Below are positions 34,248-47,000 of a stretch of DNA of 64,000 bases, piece by piece. The position numbers and the translations under genes are program-made. Below the pieces are notes generated by a model, which saw nothing but the letters and a program-made list of their open reading frames with translations, had not been told where the DNA came from and ran no database searches. The stretch comes from Acorus gramineus (Eukaryota > Streptophyta > Magnoliopsida > Acorales > Acoraceae), in contig JAUJYN010000024.1 in NCBI GenBank assembly GCA_030737835.1, forward strand, positions 1,325,974 through 1,389,973, in the 5' to 3' direction. Position 1 is the first letter of the stretch. Each line of letters opens with the position of its first letter.

Positions 34248-37174
34248 CCCCCCCTTGAATCAAGGCTTGTCCTCAAGCCTCAAAATCTGGATAACAAGCA
34301 TGAAAAGCATCATAATCTTCCCAAGTAGCTTCATCAACGGAATGACCCTTCCACTTAATAAGCCAGCGAGTGACAACATGGTTGTCCTTTCTTAAAGATT
34401 CTTAGATCTGAAAGTTTCTCAGGCACCCACTCTGAAACATCATCAAGAGTTGGTAAGGTGGAATCTAGAGTAATATTGGTTCCCAACTTCAACTTCAAAG
34501 TAGAAACATGAAAAACCGGGTATATGCGACACCCCACAGGTAGGTCCAATTGATAAGCAACAAAACAATTTTTTTTAACAACTCTAAAAGGTCCGTAAAA
34601 ACGTGGAGAGTGCTTGGAATAAGATTGAGAAGCAACAGTAGATTGCCGATAAAGTTGCAAACGTAAAGATACCCAATCATTAATTTTGAAACTGCGATCA
34701 GTACGATGGGCATCAGTATAAAACTTCATATGAGATTGGGCATCATGAAGATGATGCTTTAAGAGTTGCAAGGTACGATCTCGATCACGTAAGGCAAGAT
34801 CAACGGCATGGGTAGATGTAGTATTAGGAAGATAAGTTGAAACTGAAGGTGGAGGACGACTATACAAAGCCTGAAAAGGAGTCATCTTAATTGTAGAATG
34901 ATAAGTGGTAATTTACCACCATTTAGCCCAAGGCAACCAACGAGTCCAGTTATGAGGTTTTTTACCAGCAAAACATCGAAGATAGCACTCCAAAGTGCGA
35001 TTAGTAACCTCTGTTTGACCGTCTGTTTGAGGATGATAAGCTGAACTCTGACATAATTGTGTGCCCTGTAAAGCAAAAAACTCTTCCCAAAAATTGCTGA
35101 GAAAGATGGGATCTCGATCACTAACAATAGTACGAGGCATGCCATGCAAACGGCCAATATCTCCAACAAAAATTGCAGCAACAATAGCGACAGTATAAGG
35201 ATGAGAAACAGCACTAAAGTGAGCATATTTAGATAGACGATCCACAACCACCAAAATAGTTGTCTTGCGATTTGAACAAGGCAACCCGTCAATGAAGTCC
35301 ATGGACAAATCCAACCAAACATCATCAAGAATTGGCAAAGGATTAAGAAGCCCAGGAGGGGAAATAGCTTCAGTCTTATTGCGTTGGCAAATGTCACATT
35401 GTGCAATATACCTTTTTATCGCGCCTTTCATACCAGGCCAATAAAAATTGTGTTGCAGACGTTTGTAAGTGCGTAAAAATCCAGAATGTCCACTAGCAGG
35501 AGTGGCATGAAATTCATGCAATAACTTGGAACACCAAGGAGAAGGAGCAACCACAATGCGGCCTTTATAGCGAAGAATGCCTTTGTCATATGAATAATGC
35601 TTTTTATGTGACGAAGATTGGCGAATACCATTGATAATGGCACTCGTAAGATCATTAGAATGACATTCCTGAACAATATCATCAATGCCAGAAAAAATAG
35701 GAGAAGAAATCACAGAAAGACTGGATGACTCAGAAAGTCTAGATAAAGCATCAGCAGCTTTGTTGTCCAAGCCTGGACGATATATAATTTCATAATCATA
35801 TCCCAATAATTTAGACAACCATTTTTGTTGTTCAATAGAAGAAAGCCTTTGCTCTAAGAAATACTTAAGACTCTGATGGTCCGTATAAATTTTAAAGTGA
35901 CGACCAAGTAAGTAAGGACACCATTTCTGCACTGCAGAGACAATAGCAAGCATCTCTTTATCATAGATTGAAAGATTCAATTTTTTCCAGAGATAGCTTT
36001 GCTAAAGTAAGCAATAGGACGCCCAACTTGCATTAGAACAGCACCTAAACCATTTGCCAGAAGCATCACTTTCAATGTAAAATTCTGTAGAAAAATCAGA
36101 AAGAGCTAACACCGGTGTAGATGTTAAAGCCGATTTTAATTTAGAGAAGGCATTTGTGGCAGCATCTGTCCACACAAAAGCGTCCTTTTTCAACAATTGA
36201 GTTAAAGGTGCACTGATTTTGCCATAATCTTTAACAAATTTGCGGTAATAGCCAGTCAAGCCTAAAAACCCACGAAGATCCTTAAGAGAAGAGGAAAGAG
36301 GCCATTTCAAAACACTAACAATTTTTTCCTTGTCAACTGATACACCATTAGCAGAAATAACATGGCCAAGATACCCAATAGAACTTTGAGCAAATGAACA
36401 TTTTGATTCCTTTACTAACAATTGATTAGTACGCAAAATTCCAAAAACAATGGATAGGTGGTGAATATGATCAGAGAAAGAAGCACTATATACCAAAATA
36501 TCATCAAAGAAAATTACGACTAACAACTTTCGCAAGTGGGAACGAAAAAGATCGTTCATTAAACTTTGAAAAGTAGCAGGAGCATTAGAGAGACCGAAAG
36601 GCATGACCAAAAATTCATAATGATTGTCATGAGTGCGAAATGCTGTCTTTGGAATATCAGGTTCATGAACCCGTATTTGATGATATCCATACGCCAAGAA
36701 CCGTCTTTTTTGTGAACCAACAAAACTAGAGAAGAATATGGACGACTATAGGATGGACGAATCAGTCTTGCTACTCATAATTCCTGAACCTTTTTTTCAA
36801 TTTCAGCCTTTGGGAATTGAGGATAGCAATAAGCACACACATTCACCAGTGAAGAAACATGCACTAAGGGAATATGATGATCATGAGATTGGATAGGTGG
36901 AAAAGCTGTAAGTGGACCAAAAATATCTAAAAACTGAGAAGTAAGAGTAGCAACATTTGACGGTATTGAAGAAGCATCCGCTGAACATTGTGAAGATTCA
37001 GAAGCTAATTGCCAATAACACCTTGGCGCTCATGTCGTAGAAGACGATGCACCAAACACTATCCATAAGCATCACAATTGAAGAATTATCACCCACCAAG
37101 GTGAATTCACAGCCATTCATCACAAATTTTATAATCAATTGAGCAAAGTCCCAAGTAATTAAGCCCAATGAACG
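34248..37174 (-). pseudogene. pol: Broken chromovirus (Ty3/gypsy) pol: RT, RNase H, integrase, chromodomain
   Basis: Minus strand, right to left. The pre-RT region has HDHHIPLVHVSSLVNVCAYC near 36880. Reverse transcriptase (36697-36002) has MPFGLSNAPATFQ and FFDDILVYS. The RNase H start is broken by a frame change near 36045. RNase H and integrase (35980-34913) have an HX-CC zinc finger, SMDFIDGLP, VSDRDPIF and YHPQTDGQTEV. An in-frame TAA lies at 34913-34915 inside an otherwise continuous frame. The integrase C-terminus (34912-34355) begins MTPFQALYSRPP. A further frame change near 34390 precedes a chromodomain-like end with IKWKGHSVDEATWEDYD. gag, most of the protease and the 5' LTR are gone, cut by the LTR at 37175. 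Several stops and shifts make it inactive. Lineage probably Reina-like. Confidence 0.85.
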
Positions 37175-37889
37175 TGTAACGGCCCCGAATCCAAGACTCC
37201 CTTTTGAAGCGTGAGATCCCGGTTGCGTTAACTTAATTTTTCAAATATCAGAATTTTATTTTTTTTTTCCTTAAATCCAGAGATATAATAAAATAATACT
37301 AAAACGAACTTCAATATTTAATAATAATATAACATTGAAGATCTCCACAACACTCCAAAGTACTCTGCATATAACTTACACATAATATATATTCAACTTG
37401 TACAAAATGGTTACTAGGAGGATGGATGAACTACATGTCAAACGAAATTGACCAACACCTTTTACACAAGTCTAGTGCTCCGGAATAAAATACGAGCTTC
37501 AACCTCAAATGCCTTAACGAGATCGACAACCACCAACAGCTAATCTCCAGTCTACGCAATACAAATCGATGCACATGCATGAACGCTACACACTCGCACG
37601 TAGATAACCTTGTGGTGCTCGACGGGTAGGGTTGGGTCATCACCACCCTTCATGCCTCATGAGAAATCTGATGCAAACCCTAACCCAAAACGTATTATAT
37701 AAAAGAGGTTTTTACCAAATTATAAAACGACCCCTCAAGTATTCCAGGCTTACAACGAGGTCCTTATCTGATTTACAAAAAGAACCCTGTACGATTTACA
37801 GACAAGTCCCTGTAGGCTATAAAAGGTATTTTGGATTTGCAATCAGATCCCTCAACCTAATAACTTGACACAAAATCCTAAGAACCTAA
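37175..37889 (-). mobile_element. Truncated LTR of another family, ends at the copy B boundary
   Basis: On the plus strand it starts tgtaacggccccgaatcc, the reverse complement of the GGGGCCGTTACA type of LTR end, directly after chromovirus sequence (cccaatgaacg). A minus-strand TATA-like box (plus-strand tattatataa) lies near 37693-37702. No CA end is found before copy B begins at 37890, so the other end was lost at the junction. Confidence 0.6.
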
Positions 37890-39132
37890 TTTCTTATCCT
37901 ATGAACAATAACAAACTAACAACAATGATAATCATCAATGGATCACCACACAAATGCTTTGAAAGGTATTGTAGTTAACATAAGTTGATATTTAGAGGGA
38001 GTGGATGAGCAAGAAGAAAAGATTGTACGGCCATACCGAGAAGAGAAGACAAGGGAACCACATCGGTGGACGGGGATGACGAAAGAGGACAGGGACAACT
38101 ATGGCAGCGGCACGGGGACGACGATGAATTTTCGACAGGGAGAAGCAACCGAGTGTTTTATGAAGGAGAGAAGGGGAAAACACAATGAAGAGAGAGTTTG
38201 GGTGTAAATGAAATGGTTGTTGGTGGCTTTAGATATTCAGTTTAGGCATATTTATAGAATAGTGTGTTTAGTGAAAAACTAAGTGATGGACGGTGAATAA
38301 AGTCGGTTGGTTGGGTGAGTTAAATGGTGTGTGGGGATAGACGCCCCCCATTCAATATATAAAAGCAAATATAAAAGTTCCATCTACAGTCCATACACAT
38401 GGTTGGATGTAAAATAAATTCAGAAATATTAGATGGGATGAAATAAATCAAAAGAGAGTTATTTCAAATTGAAACTTCGAAACCACTACTGAGAGCATTG
38501 CAAGGAGATTTGCTTGCTCTGTTGTTGAGATAAAAGAGAGAAGATCATTTATCCGTTCAACAAATTTTCAAATATGCACATTTTATTTAATCCAATTTTA
38601 AAAATCATTTCGTGTTTAAGTGAGTGAGGACAATTTATCCCATTTATTATAAAATATAATTGAAATAAAATGTAGATAATTGTCTGAATTTTAAAATTAA
38701 AATTGAGATTTTTAAGTTACACCTAAAGACCAGAATAATATTTATTCCTTCTTTTTATCCTCGTTATAACAAATGTGAATGCATACTTTTATTATATAAA
38801 ATTATGATAACTTATCTTTATGACCTTAACCTTTTTTTAACCTTTTACTATAAACCAACCTTAAGTCTGACTTCAAAAAAAAAAAAAAAAAACTATATGT
38901 GAAATTGTTTTGTAAGGTGCTTGTTTCACATCTATGTTTCTATACTACAAAAATATTTTAGCTACTTTTACTTTTAAAATCAATAAAAATACATCTATAT
39001 CCCAAATCTTATCTTTCTCCTAGATTTTCTCATTTTCCCTAACAAAATATCAATTTGCAAAAAAAAAAAAAACTTGCGTTTAAAAAACCTATATGAGATA
39101 TTATTTGTTTTTGTCAAATCAGATTTATTTTT

Positions 39133-39875
39133 GGGTTTTTTGCATGTATATTATTCAAAAACATGCTATTTAATTTTATACCACTTCAAATAAACTATTT
39201 ATTTTTATACCATTGAAATATGTAGAACTTATGCATATTTACCATTCTAGTTAACTTCCATCCAAATTTTCATTAAAACCATTAAAGTTTTGGAGAAAAG
39301 ACAAAATTACCCTTATTTTTTATTTTTTTGCATATTTAACCTTGCCAAATACAATATTTATAAAAATAAAAGATATTAATTTTAACATGAAAATGATAAA
39401 TTTCATCTAAAATCCAAAAACATAAAAATTAATCATAAAAACTATTTATTAGCATGGATATAATAATTATTAATATTTAAATTTGTAAAAATAAAATAAA
39501 ATTATTTTGAGAACAATTAATAATATACATTACAAAATACAATTTAAAAAAAAATTAGATCTTGATTGGAAGAAAAAGAAAGAAGTAAGCGTGAATGGAT
39601 CACGATTGATTTAGAAAGAACATAAAATTAATTAGATTATTATGTTTAATTATTTACATTATGAAAAAAATATTATATATTAAGGTTATTTTTGTCAATT
39701 TTAATTCTTGGTTAAGAAACTAACTATAGTTAATGCTTATTTTGGTTAAAAAGGATAAAAGAGAGGCACATTTTTACATTAAGAAAAATTTTAATGGTAT
39801 AAAAATAAATACGTTATTTTTTGTGCTATGAAAATAAATACCATATTTTTTTATGGTATACATGCAAAAAAACCC
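39133..39875. mobile_element. MULE-type MITE, 743 bp, copy B
   Basis: Counterpart of 15587-16329 with the same 9-bp target duplication tttattttt at 39124-39132 and 39876-39884. Confidence 0.85.
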
Positions 39876-40416
39876 TTTATTTTTTCATATAAGATTAAAA
39901 TATGTTTTTATTAACTACATTGGCTTATAGGGTTAGGTTGACATTTATGCTTATTCTACTTCGGTTAGAACACCAAAAAAAATTCTATTTGAAACCCAAG
40001 CGTTCATTCATCTTAAATATCTTAGAAAAAAAATTTCATTCTACAAAATTTACATTTATCATATTCCTGATAAATAAGCATTCTCATTTTGTCTAGAAGT
40101 TACCAAATTTTGAACTAGAGTTATCAAATTGGCCCATAATTTAATTAATGATATGTTTAATTTATGTTATACCAATATGTAGTATTTTTTTATCAATTAA
40201 TGTAATATAAAATTCATATAACCCCCTATAAACTATCTGATATCTATGTAACCCCCCTTGTATTTTTATGAATTTCATTTCATATAACTCATTGAAAAAT
40301 CTACGTATAAATTCAAATAGACTATAAGTTAAGAAATGGCTTACCAATACGGATATTCACATAACATTCCGTTATGTTAAACTCAGGTTGCATAATTTCT
40401 ATACAATAAAACATGT

Positions 40417-40423
<7 letters not shown>

Positions 40424-40468
<45 letters not shown>
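40424..40468. repeat. TA microsatellite, copy B
   Basis: About 22 TA units, roughly double the run at 16890-16911 in copy A. Confidence 0.85.
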
Positions 40469-40470
<2 letters not shown>

Positions 40471-40507
40471 TAAATACTAAATATATATATATAATAGAGA
40501 AAAGATG

Positions 40508-41696
40508 CTTGAGCTGATCTAATCCCACCAAACCCAATAAAAAATTAAAACATTTTATTTTAGACACTCATCGTACCAATCTCACTTGACACAAACTTTG
40601 TCATATTGAGATGTTTAATGAGACTCAAGGTGTGTTACCCATAATTTTTCAACTACAATATTTTAAAAGTGTGCGGCACACATTGAGTCACCATAAGTTG
40701 TTTGATTTGATATACTCGAGTTAAATTATGATATTTACTATGACTTAAGGTGTGTCACCTATAATTTTTTAATTACGATATTTTAAAAGTGATGTGACAC
40801 ACCTTGAGTCACCATAAGTTATTCGATTTGACATGCTCTGAGTCAAACTGGAATGTCTACTATAACCCAATGTGTGTTGCCGAATACTATCCAATTGACA
40901 ATAAGTTAATTTCTTTTATCTATCATAAATATCATAAATACATAACAAATAAAATATCATAAATAAACAATATTTGTATACATAGTCATATAAGTTAATT
41001 CAACATTCACATATCCAACCTGCAAATTCACAAATCCAATACATTATTTTTTTCACAAATGAAAACCTATTATTAACATAACAGTCTTTCCTGAACATGT
41101 ATACATCCAAATTTAATTAATTAACACATCCACATTAGTACATTTTTTACTCAATACATTGTTCAAAAGCCAAAATATAATGTGGATGTGTTGGTTGGTT
41201 GAATTTGGATGTGTGAATGTTGAACAAGGAAGACTGTTATGTCAATATTATGTTTTTATTTACGACAAAAGAATTATTAGATTTGTGAATGTGCATGATA
41301 TATACGTGAATTAACTTATGTGACTATGTACGTGAATTTTGTTTATTTATGATATTTATTTATTATGTATTTATGATAGATAAAAAAATTAAATTATTAT
41401 CAATTTGATAGTGTTGGGCGACACACCTTGGGTCATAGTAGACACTATGGTTTGACTCAGAGTGTGTCGAACTGTATAACTTATTTTGACCCAAGGTGTG
41501 TTGCGTCACTTTTAAAATATTACAATTGAAAAATTTTGGGTGACACACCTTGTGTCATATTAGACACTCTAGTGTGACTGGTTTGCGTTAACTGAAATCA
41601 GTGGGATGAGTGTGTAATATAAAATGTTTTATTTGGGGGGGGGGGGGGGGGTTGTTGGTGACTTGGCAGTGATAGACGGGCTCAAGAATTTATTAA
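40508..41696. mobile_element. Hairpin (foldback) MULE-like element beside the SGF29 promoter, copy B, uninterrupted
   Basis: Left arm 40508-41137, loop about 41138-41177, right arm 41178-41696. Outer ends are cttgagctgatctaatccc and gacgggctcaag; the innermost pair is aacacatccacatta with taatgtggatgtgtt. Nearly full-length complementarity means a transcript would fold into a long hairpin. A 17-base G-run (41635-41651) has replaced other sequence in the right arm. It ends 118 bp before the TATA box. Confidence 0.75.
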
Positions 41697-41813
41697 TATT
41701 TTACTGTTCTTCTTAAAAACCAAAAAACCCCCAAAAAAGTAGCAGAGGGAAATCATAACTAACTATCTTATTAAGCCATATCTCTTGTTAAATTTAATTT
41801 TTAAAGTTTTCAC

Positions 41814-41820
41814 TATATAA
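41814..41820 (+). promoter_or_regulatory. TATA box of the intact SGF29 gene
   Basis: TATATAA, 55-61 bases before the start codon. The distance is shorter than in copy A only because the GA run between them is shorter. Confidence 0.65.
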
Positions 41821-41848
41821 ACCAGAATTCGCTTCCCCTGCAAAACCT

Positions 41849-41874
41849 AGAGAGAGAGAGAGAGAGAGAGAGAG
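41849..41874 (+). repeat. GA microsatellite in the 5' UTR, copy B
   Basis: A pure AG run of about 26 bases ends at the start codon. In copy A it is about 54 bases and interrupted. Confidence 0.85.
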
Positions 41875-44029
41875 ATGTCATCTTCATCGTCTTCGGCGGC
41901 GGCGATGGACGTCGGTGGAATCTTCGAGAACTCGAAGGAGCTCGATCGATTGAGGAAGGAACAGGAGGTCGTCCTTAGCGAGATCAACCGGATCCACAAG
42001 AAGCTCCAATCCAGTGAGTCGCCCCGATTTTGTTTTGTTGAAATTCAGGTCTTGCTTTGTTCTTGGGAAGAAATTGTTGTTATTCGATGATGTGATTATG
42101 GTATAAACGTGCAGATTGACTGGGCTCTTTCTTTTTTTAGGGTTTAGGATGGTTTTTTTTTTTTTTGGTGAGGGAATTGGTGGGATGTTCATTAGATGAT
42201 GTTAATGTGACATCCAAAATAATTTTAAGAAAGGTAACATTAAAGGAGGGTTTATTGAACTTACGAAATGAATTAACTGGAATTGAAACGAGACATCATC
42301 ATGACGTAACAGATATTTTTTTTAGAAATAATTTAAAAAATACAAAAGATATGAAATATTTTAGAAAAATGTCCACTTTTGTCAAGTCTTAAATTTTAGT
42401 ACTTATTAATTATTAATTCTATGTAACATCAAGTCTTAAATCATGATGACACACCATCTTGGACTAGTATATGCACATTGTGGGGGGAAAAAGGAGTTGC
42501 GTTCTCTCGAGGAGTGAGTGAGTAACCCATTTCCCCTTGGTTGTTCCCCCCTCGGTAGGGTGGTTGGGTGGGGAAGGAGCAGGACCGTAGATTTAAGTGC
42601 GGCCGCTCATGCCATTTTGAAGTCTTATAGCACTTGACCCACTATGTGCCAAGCATGGGCGATCACAGTGCGATAGGATATGCGGCATCTGCGCCGCATG
42701 TGACCGCATTTCTTGAAGTGATCTGTTCCAAACTGTTCAAAGGGGACATTTCCATTCGAACGGGTAAAAATATTTCAAAGATTTATTTTTTTTAAATTTG
42801 ACCGGTCAATGTGCCACCGCATGTACCAGATATGTGGCTACATATGCCATTTTGACCCCCACCGCATGCTACATTGAAACATTGGGCGGGACATGGTTGT
42901 CTCGTTTGTTTATATTGTTGTTTTGCTCTTTTTTCTCACCCCATTTCAAATTTTTTACTTTGAATTATTAATATAATCGAGATGACCACCCTTTTCAAAA
43001 AATTATTGTAGTTTATTATTTTATGTTATATAAAATCTAAACTTTCATAAATTAATATTCAATATTTTAACAAGTAATCAATTTCTATGAATAAACCCTA
43101 TGGATCATATTATCTAACACATTTTCGTGTGACATTTAAATTAAAACTCATATAATAAAACAATGGATCTTATTTTTGCGAGAGTACATACTCAATCGAG
43201 TTCCCTCTTCTCTTTCTGAGTTCTATAAAGGTGGAATGAATGTGCAAACTTGGAAAGAGTTTTGACTTTTAATCCGTCTCAATTAACACATTGGTGATTT
43301 TCAAAACCTTGGTTCAATCGACCAAAATTAGATCAGAATTCAGACCTGTTGACGGTTCAACCAGTTCAACTTACTAGGATGGTTCTATTTCTAAAACACT
43401 GTTTAGGGTTTTCTTTTCTTTTTTTTTTTCCTTAGAGAGGGAAATGATGGAATTTCCACCAAGTGATGTTATGTTGTAAGGCATTCAAAAATATTTTAGA
43501 AAACTCAAAAAAAGAAAAAAAAAAAAGGAGAGAAAAGAGGCATTTTTGTGGCAAAGAGAGAAAATATAAATAGGCTGATCATCTTAGGATGTGGTCCTAT
43601 CTTGTGGTCCTACCTCACAGCCTCTGAAGGATGAGAACCATGTAGCATCTACTTCAATAATTCAAGTATTGTATATGTCATTAGTTTGATATTTTGTTGG
43701 AACCCTCTGCAATAAAAAAAAACTTCCAAAATGGATCTGTTCATCATAAATAGATTCATTGTATAATTCATGTATTGTATATACATTAGTATGAACTTTT
43801 CTGGAAACTACCGGTAATAACGAACTTACAAATGGTTTTGTTTATCATAAAGAGAACAAGAGATTCATTATCCCTGCTTCACTATACTTCTCCCTTCCTA
43901 TTGTTTGAAATTTTGGACTTCCTTTGTTCTTGGAAGAAAATCTTATGAGATAATGTGATTATTTTAATAAACCATGCAGACTGATGGGGATTTTTTTTAT
44001 TTAGGGTTTAGATTTTTTTTTTTGTTCGG

Positions 44030-44069
<40 letters not shown>

Positions 44070-47000
44070 GATGGTGAGATGTTCACCAGATGATATTAAT
44101 GAGGTAAGGCATTCAAAAATATTAAAAAAAACCGCAAAAATGAGGCTTTTTCTTCGAAAAAGAGGGAAAACACAGAGCAAGTTGATCATCTTAGGGTGAT
44201 CCTTTTGTTGGTCCTATGTAGCATCTACACAGATGAATTTTATGTCATTAGTTTGATTTTTTGTGGGAACTAGCCATAATAACGAATTTACAAAGAGATT
44301 TGTTGTTCCTGACCCTTCTTCACGTTAATTGTTATTTGAACAACAAGATCATAATAAATTTTTGGTTGTGTTTGGGGTTTCATTTTTCACGAATTCATGG
44401 GGAGTTAATGCGGCAGATATGATAACTGCAGTTTAGACAGAAGGTTGGAATGCACCATTTGTGATTTTGTTATAAGGAACTTGGGCGTGATTATAAGCTA
44501 AGAGGGAGATATAATCCTTGTTTCAATGCATAAACAGTTATTGGTGTGGGTGTGATTGGATTTTGTTTTACTTTTCAATGACTTAGCTGGTCTCTCTTTT
44601 TTTGATGTAAGATGGGAGTGTAATACCAAAGAAAAATAAAATTAGACTGAACTCCAAGGGGGCCAAATGAGGCATCTGTTGCACCCAAAAACAAGCACAA
44701 TGAGAGTACAAGAAGCGGAAGGCAATTTACAATAAGCCCACTCATAAGCTTACCCTTTGGAAGCACCACATTTTCATTCCAAAACTGTGAATGCCCCAAT
44801 CTTTGAGGATATTCAAGACAGATTCCTTGACATCCTGAAAGCACAAGTTTGCCCCCAAGAAAATAACCTCATCTCCAGCAATCCAGAGTGCTAACACCCT
44901 GCTGGAATAATATGTTGGGAGAATATTTGCAGCCATACTCTCATCAAACTTCTCCCTTTATTTCTTACCTGTTCTTCCACATCTGATTCGGGAGACAATT
45001 TCGCCATTCATATTAACTGATTCTCCCAGAATTTTCCATAGAAGTTTGAAAAGCTGCATTGAACCATTAGGTGCTCGGTACTTTTCAGGATCCAGATTGC
45101 ATAAAGCACATTGACATTAGCATTGCTGACCCACTTAGCCCTGTAGATATGTGTTGGTGGCTTTGATTGTCGTTAAAATCTCGTCTTTGCCAACAAAAAT
45201 ATAAAACCCTTACCTAGGTAGAAAGTGGTAGCAAGGGGTCGAATCCACAGGGAGGCTATTGAAGCAAACGAATAAAAGTAAAAGATTATCAATTTTTGGC
45301 AAAAACGTTTAAAAACAAATTATCAATGATTGATTTAAGAAAACTAATTTAAAAGCTAAAATTGAAACCAATGTATAAAAAGGACCACCAAGGATTGGAA
45401 ATCCACCCCACGTGTATCGTGATAATTCTTTCTTTTGCATCTAATGAAAACAGAATATTTCAAAAGCAGTTCACTTCTACTCGATTTAAAAATAGGGTTT
45501 ATAAAACATCAACCGTATCCCATCTAAGTAGAACGACGGAAGATCTAAAAATACCCATAATAAAAAGAAATCTAAGTTGAAGAAACTATATAAACATGAA
45601 GAACAAATCAGAAAATATCAATGCACAAAGAAAAGAATCAATCGTTCAAACGCATGGGGTGGAATCCTCTCCTTGATGGAAGGGTTTTCTAGCCTATCAT
45701 GGTTGATGAAATTATAGAATAAACATAAAAATATTCCATGAAAACAAAATAACAATGCACTTTTATTGAAAACACAAGAGAATCTGTTTCTATTAAAAAC
45801 AAAAACTAAAAATAAAAACTCAAAACAGAAAAGAAAGAACAAAAACTGAAAATAAATTCCTTCTTGGCTGAATGAAGAGATGCCTTCCTCTCTCTCTGGG
45901 GTGCCCTTTTTATAGGGGTTTTGAGGGTTGAATTAGTTGTAAATGCTGATTTGCTTGAGTTGTTAATGCTGATTTGCAAAATATGTTGGAGATATAATTG
46001 CAAAATCTATTAGAGATCTTGTTGATTTGTTGGAGATGTCAAAGCTGATTTGATTAAAGATTTTATTGATTTGGTGGATCATTTTTAGAAGTTTTGATGA
46101 AGCTTTGAATGCTAATTCCTTTTCCAATTTATAACCTGCCAAATTTAAATACTGCCAAATTTAGATTTCTGAATTTTAAAATATGGCTCTATATGAAAAA
46201 TATGATAATGCATATTAATTGTATAAATATTGTCAATTTGTGCAAAATATGCTTTGAATATAAATAATAGAAATTTCCCTAATATGCATGTATATATGAA
46301 TAATTACATAGGGAAATGTTCCAAAACAACTCTTAAAAGCATATAAAAATATGTTCTTTTGAATATCTAACAATATGCAAGTAGCCCCTCCGGGTACACC
46401 AGCCAGAAAAAAACATTGCAATTTGAGGGGAGCCCTTTATCCTCATCAGCCACCATATATGATTCAACAGGGGTTCCTCTGTCTGCTGGTATGTTAGAGA
46501 ATGGCTGACAGGCGATGCAGTTCTTGGATCTTGGTATCATGATTATCATTGAGATCCCTTCTGAAAGTATCCCCATTGTTGTTGAGGCCTTAAAATATCA
46601 GATCATAGTTGTTTGGTTATAAAGCATACATCTCTTTTTAAGTCAGGTATTTATGGATGTCCGGTACATGCGGTGGCACATTTCTTTCTTTTTTCCCCTG
46701 TGAAGTTGGGGTCCCTCTGGATGTACATGCACACTAGCAAGATGGAATTTGAACATAGACTTCCTTTTTGGAGGTGGTTAGTGCTCTTTCACAAAACAAA
46801 AAACTCACATTTTTGTAAAATAATCCAAGAATTTCGGGATGTAATCTTATTCCTTATGATATCCATGTATTTGAAAGACATGTTTGATATATTTGATAAT
46901 AACTTGCCTAGTGAGACCTTTCTGCTCAGGTGATATCATTGTTTCTGTATTAATATATTCACTCTCTTTTATTACATATGTCCATTTTGTTATCTGCCAT

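Larger units (their letters stand above)
31826..37889. other. Filler of transposon sequence between the two duplicate copies
   Basis: About 6 kb not homologous to the flanks of the duplication. It is a mosaic of a hAT-like MITE (31870-32476), AT-rich sequence, tandem repeats, a broken chromovirus on the minus strand with one LTR, and an LTR cut off exactly at the start of copy B. It is therefore not a simple head-to-tail tandem junction. Confidence 0.85.

Noticed and set aside
34882..35406. Leu-rich minus frame of 174 codons
   Set aside because: Shadow of the chromovirus integrase in another frame.
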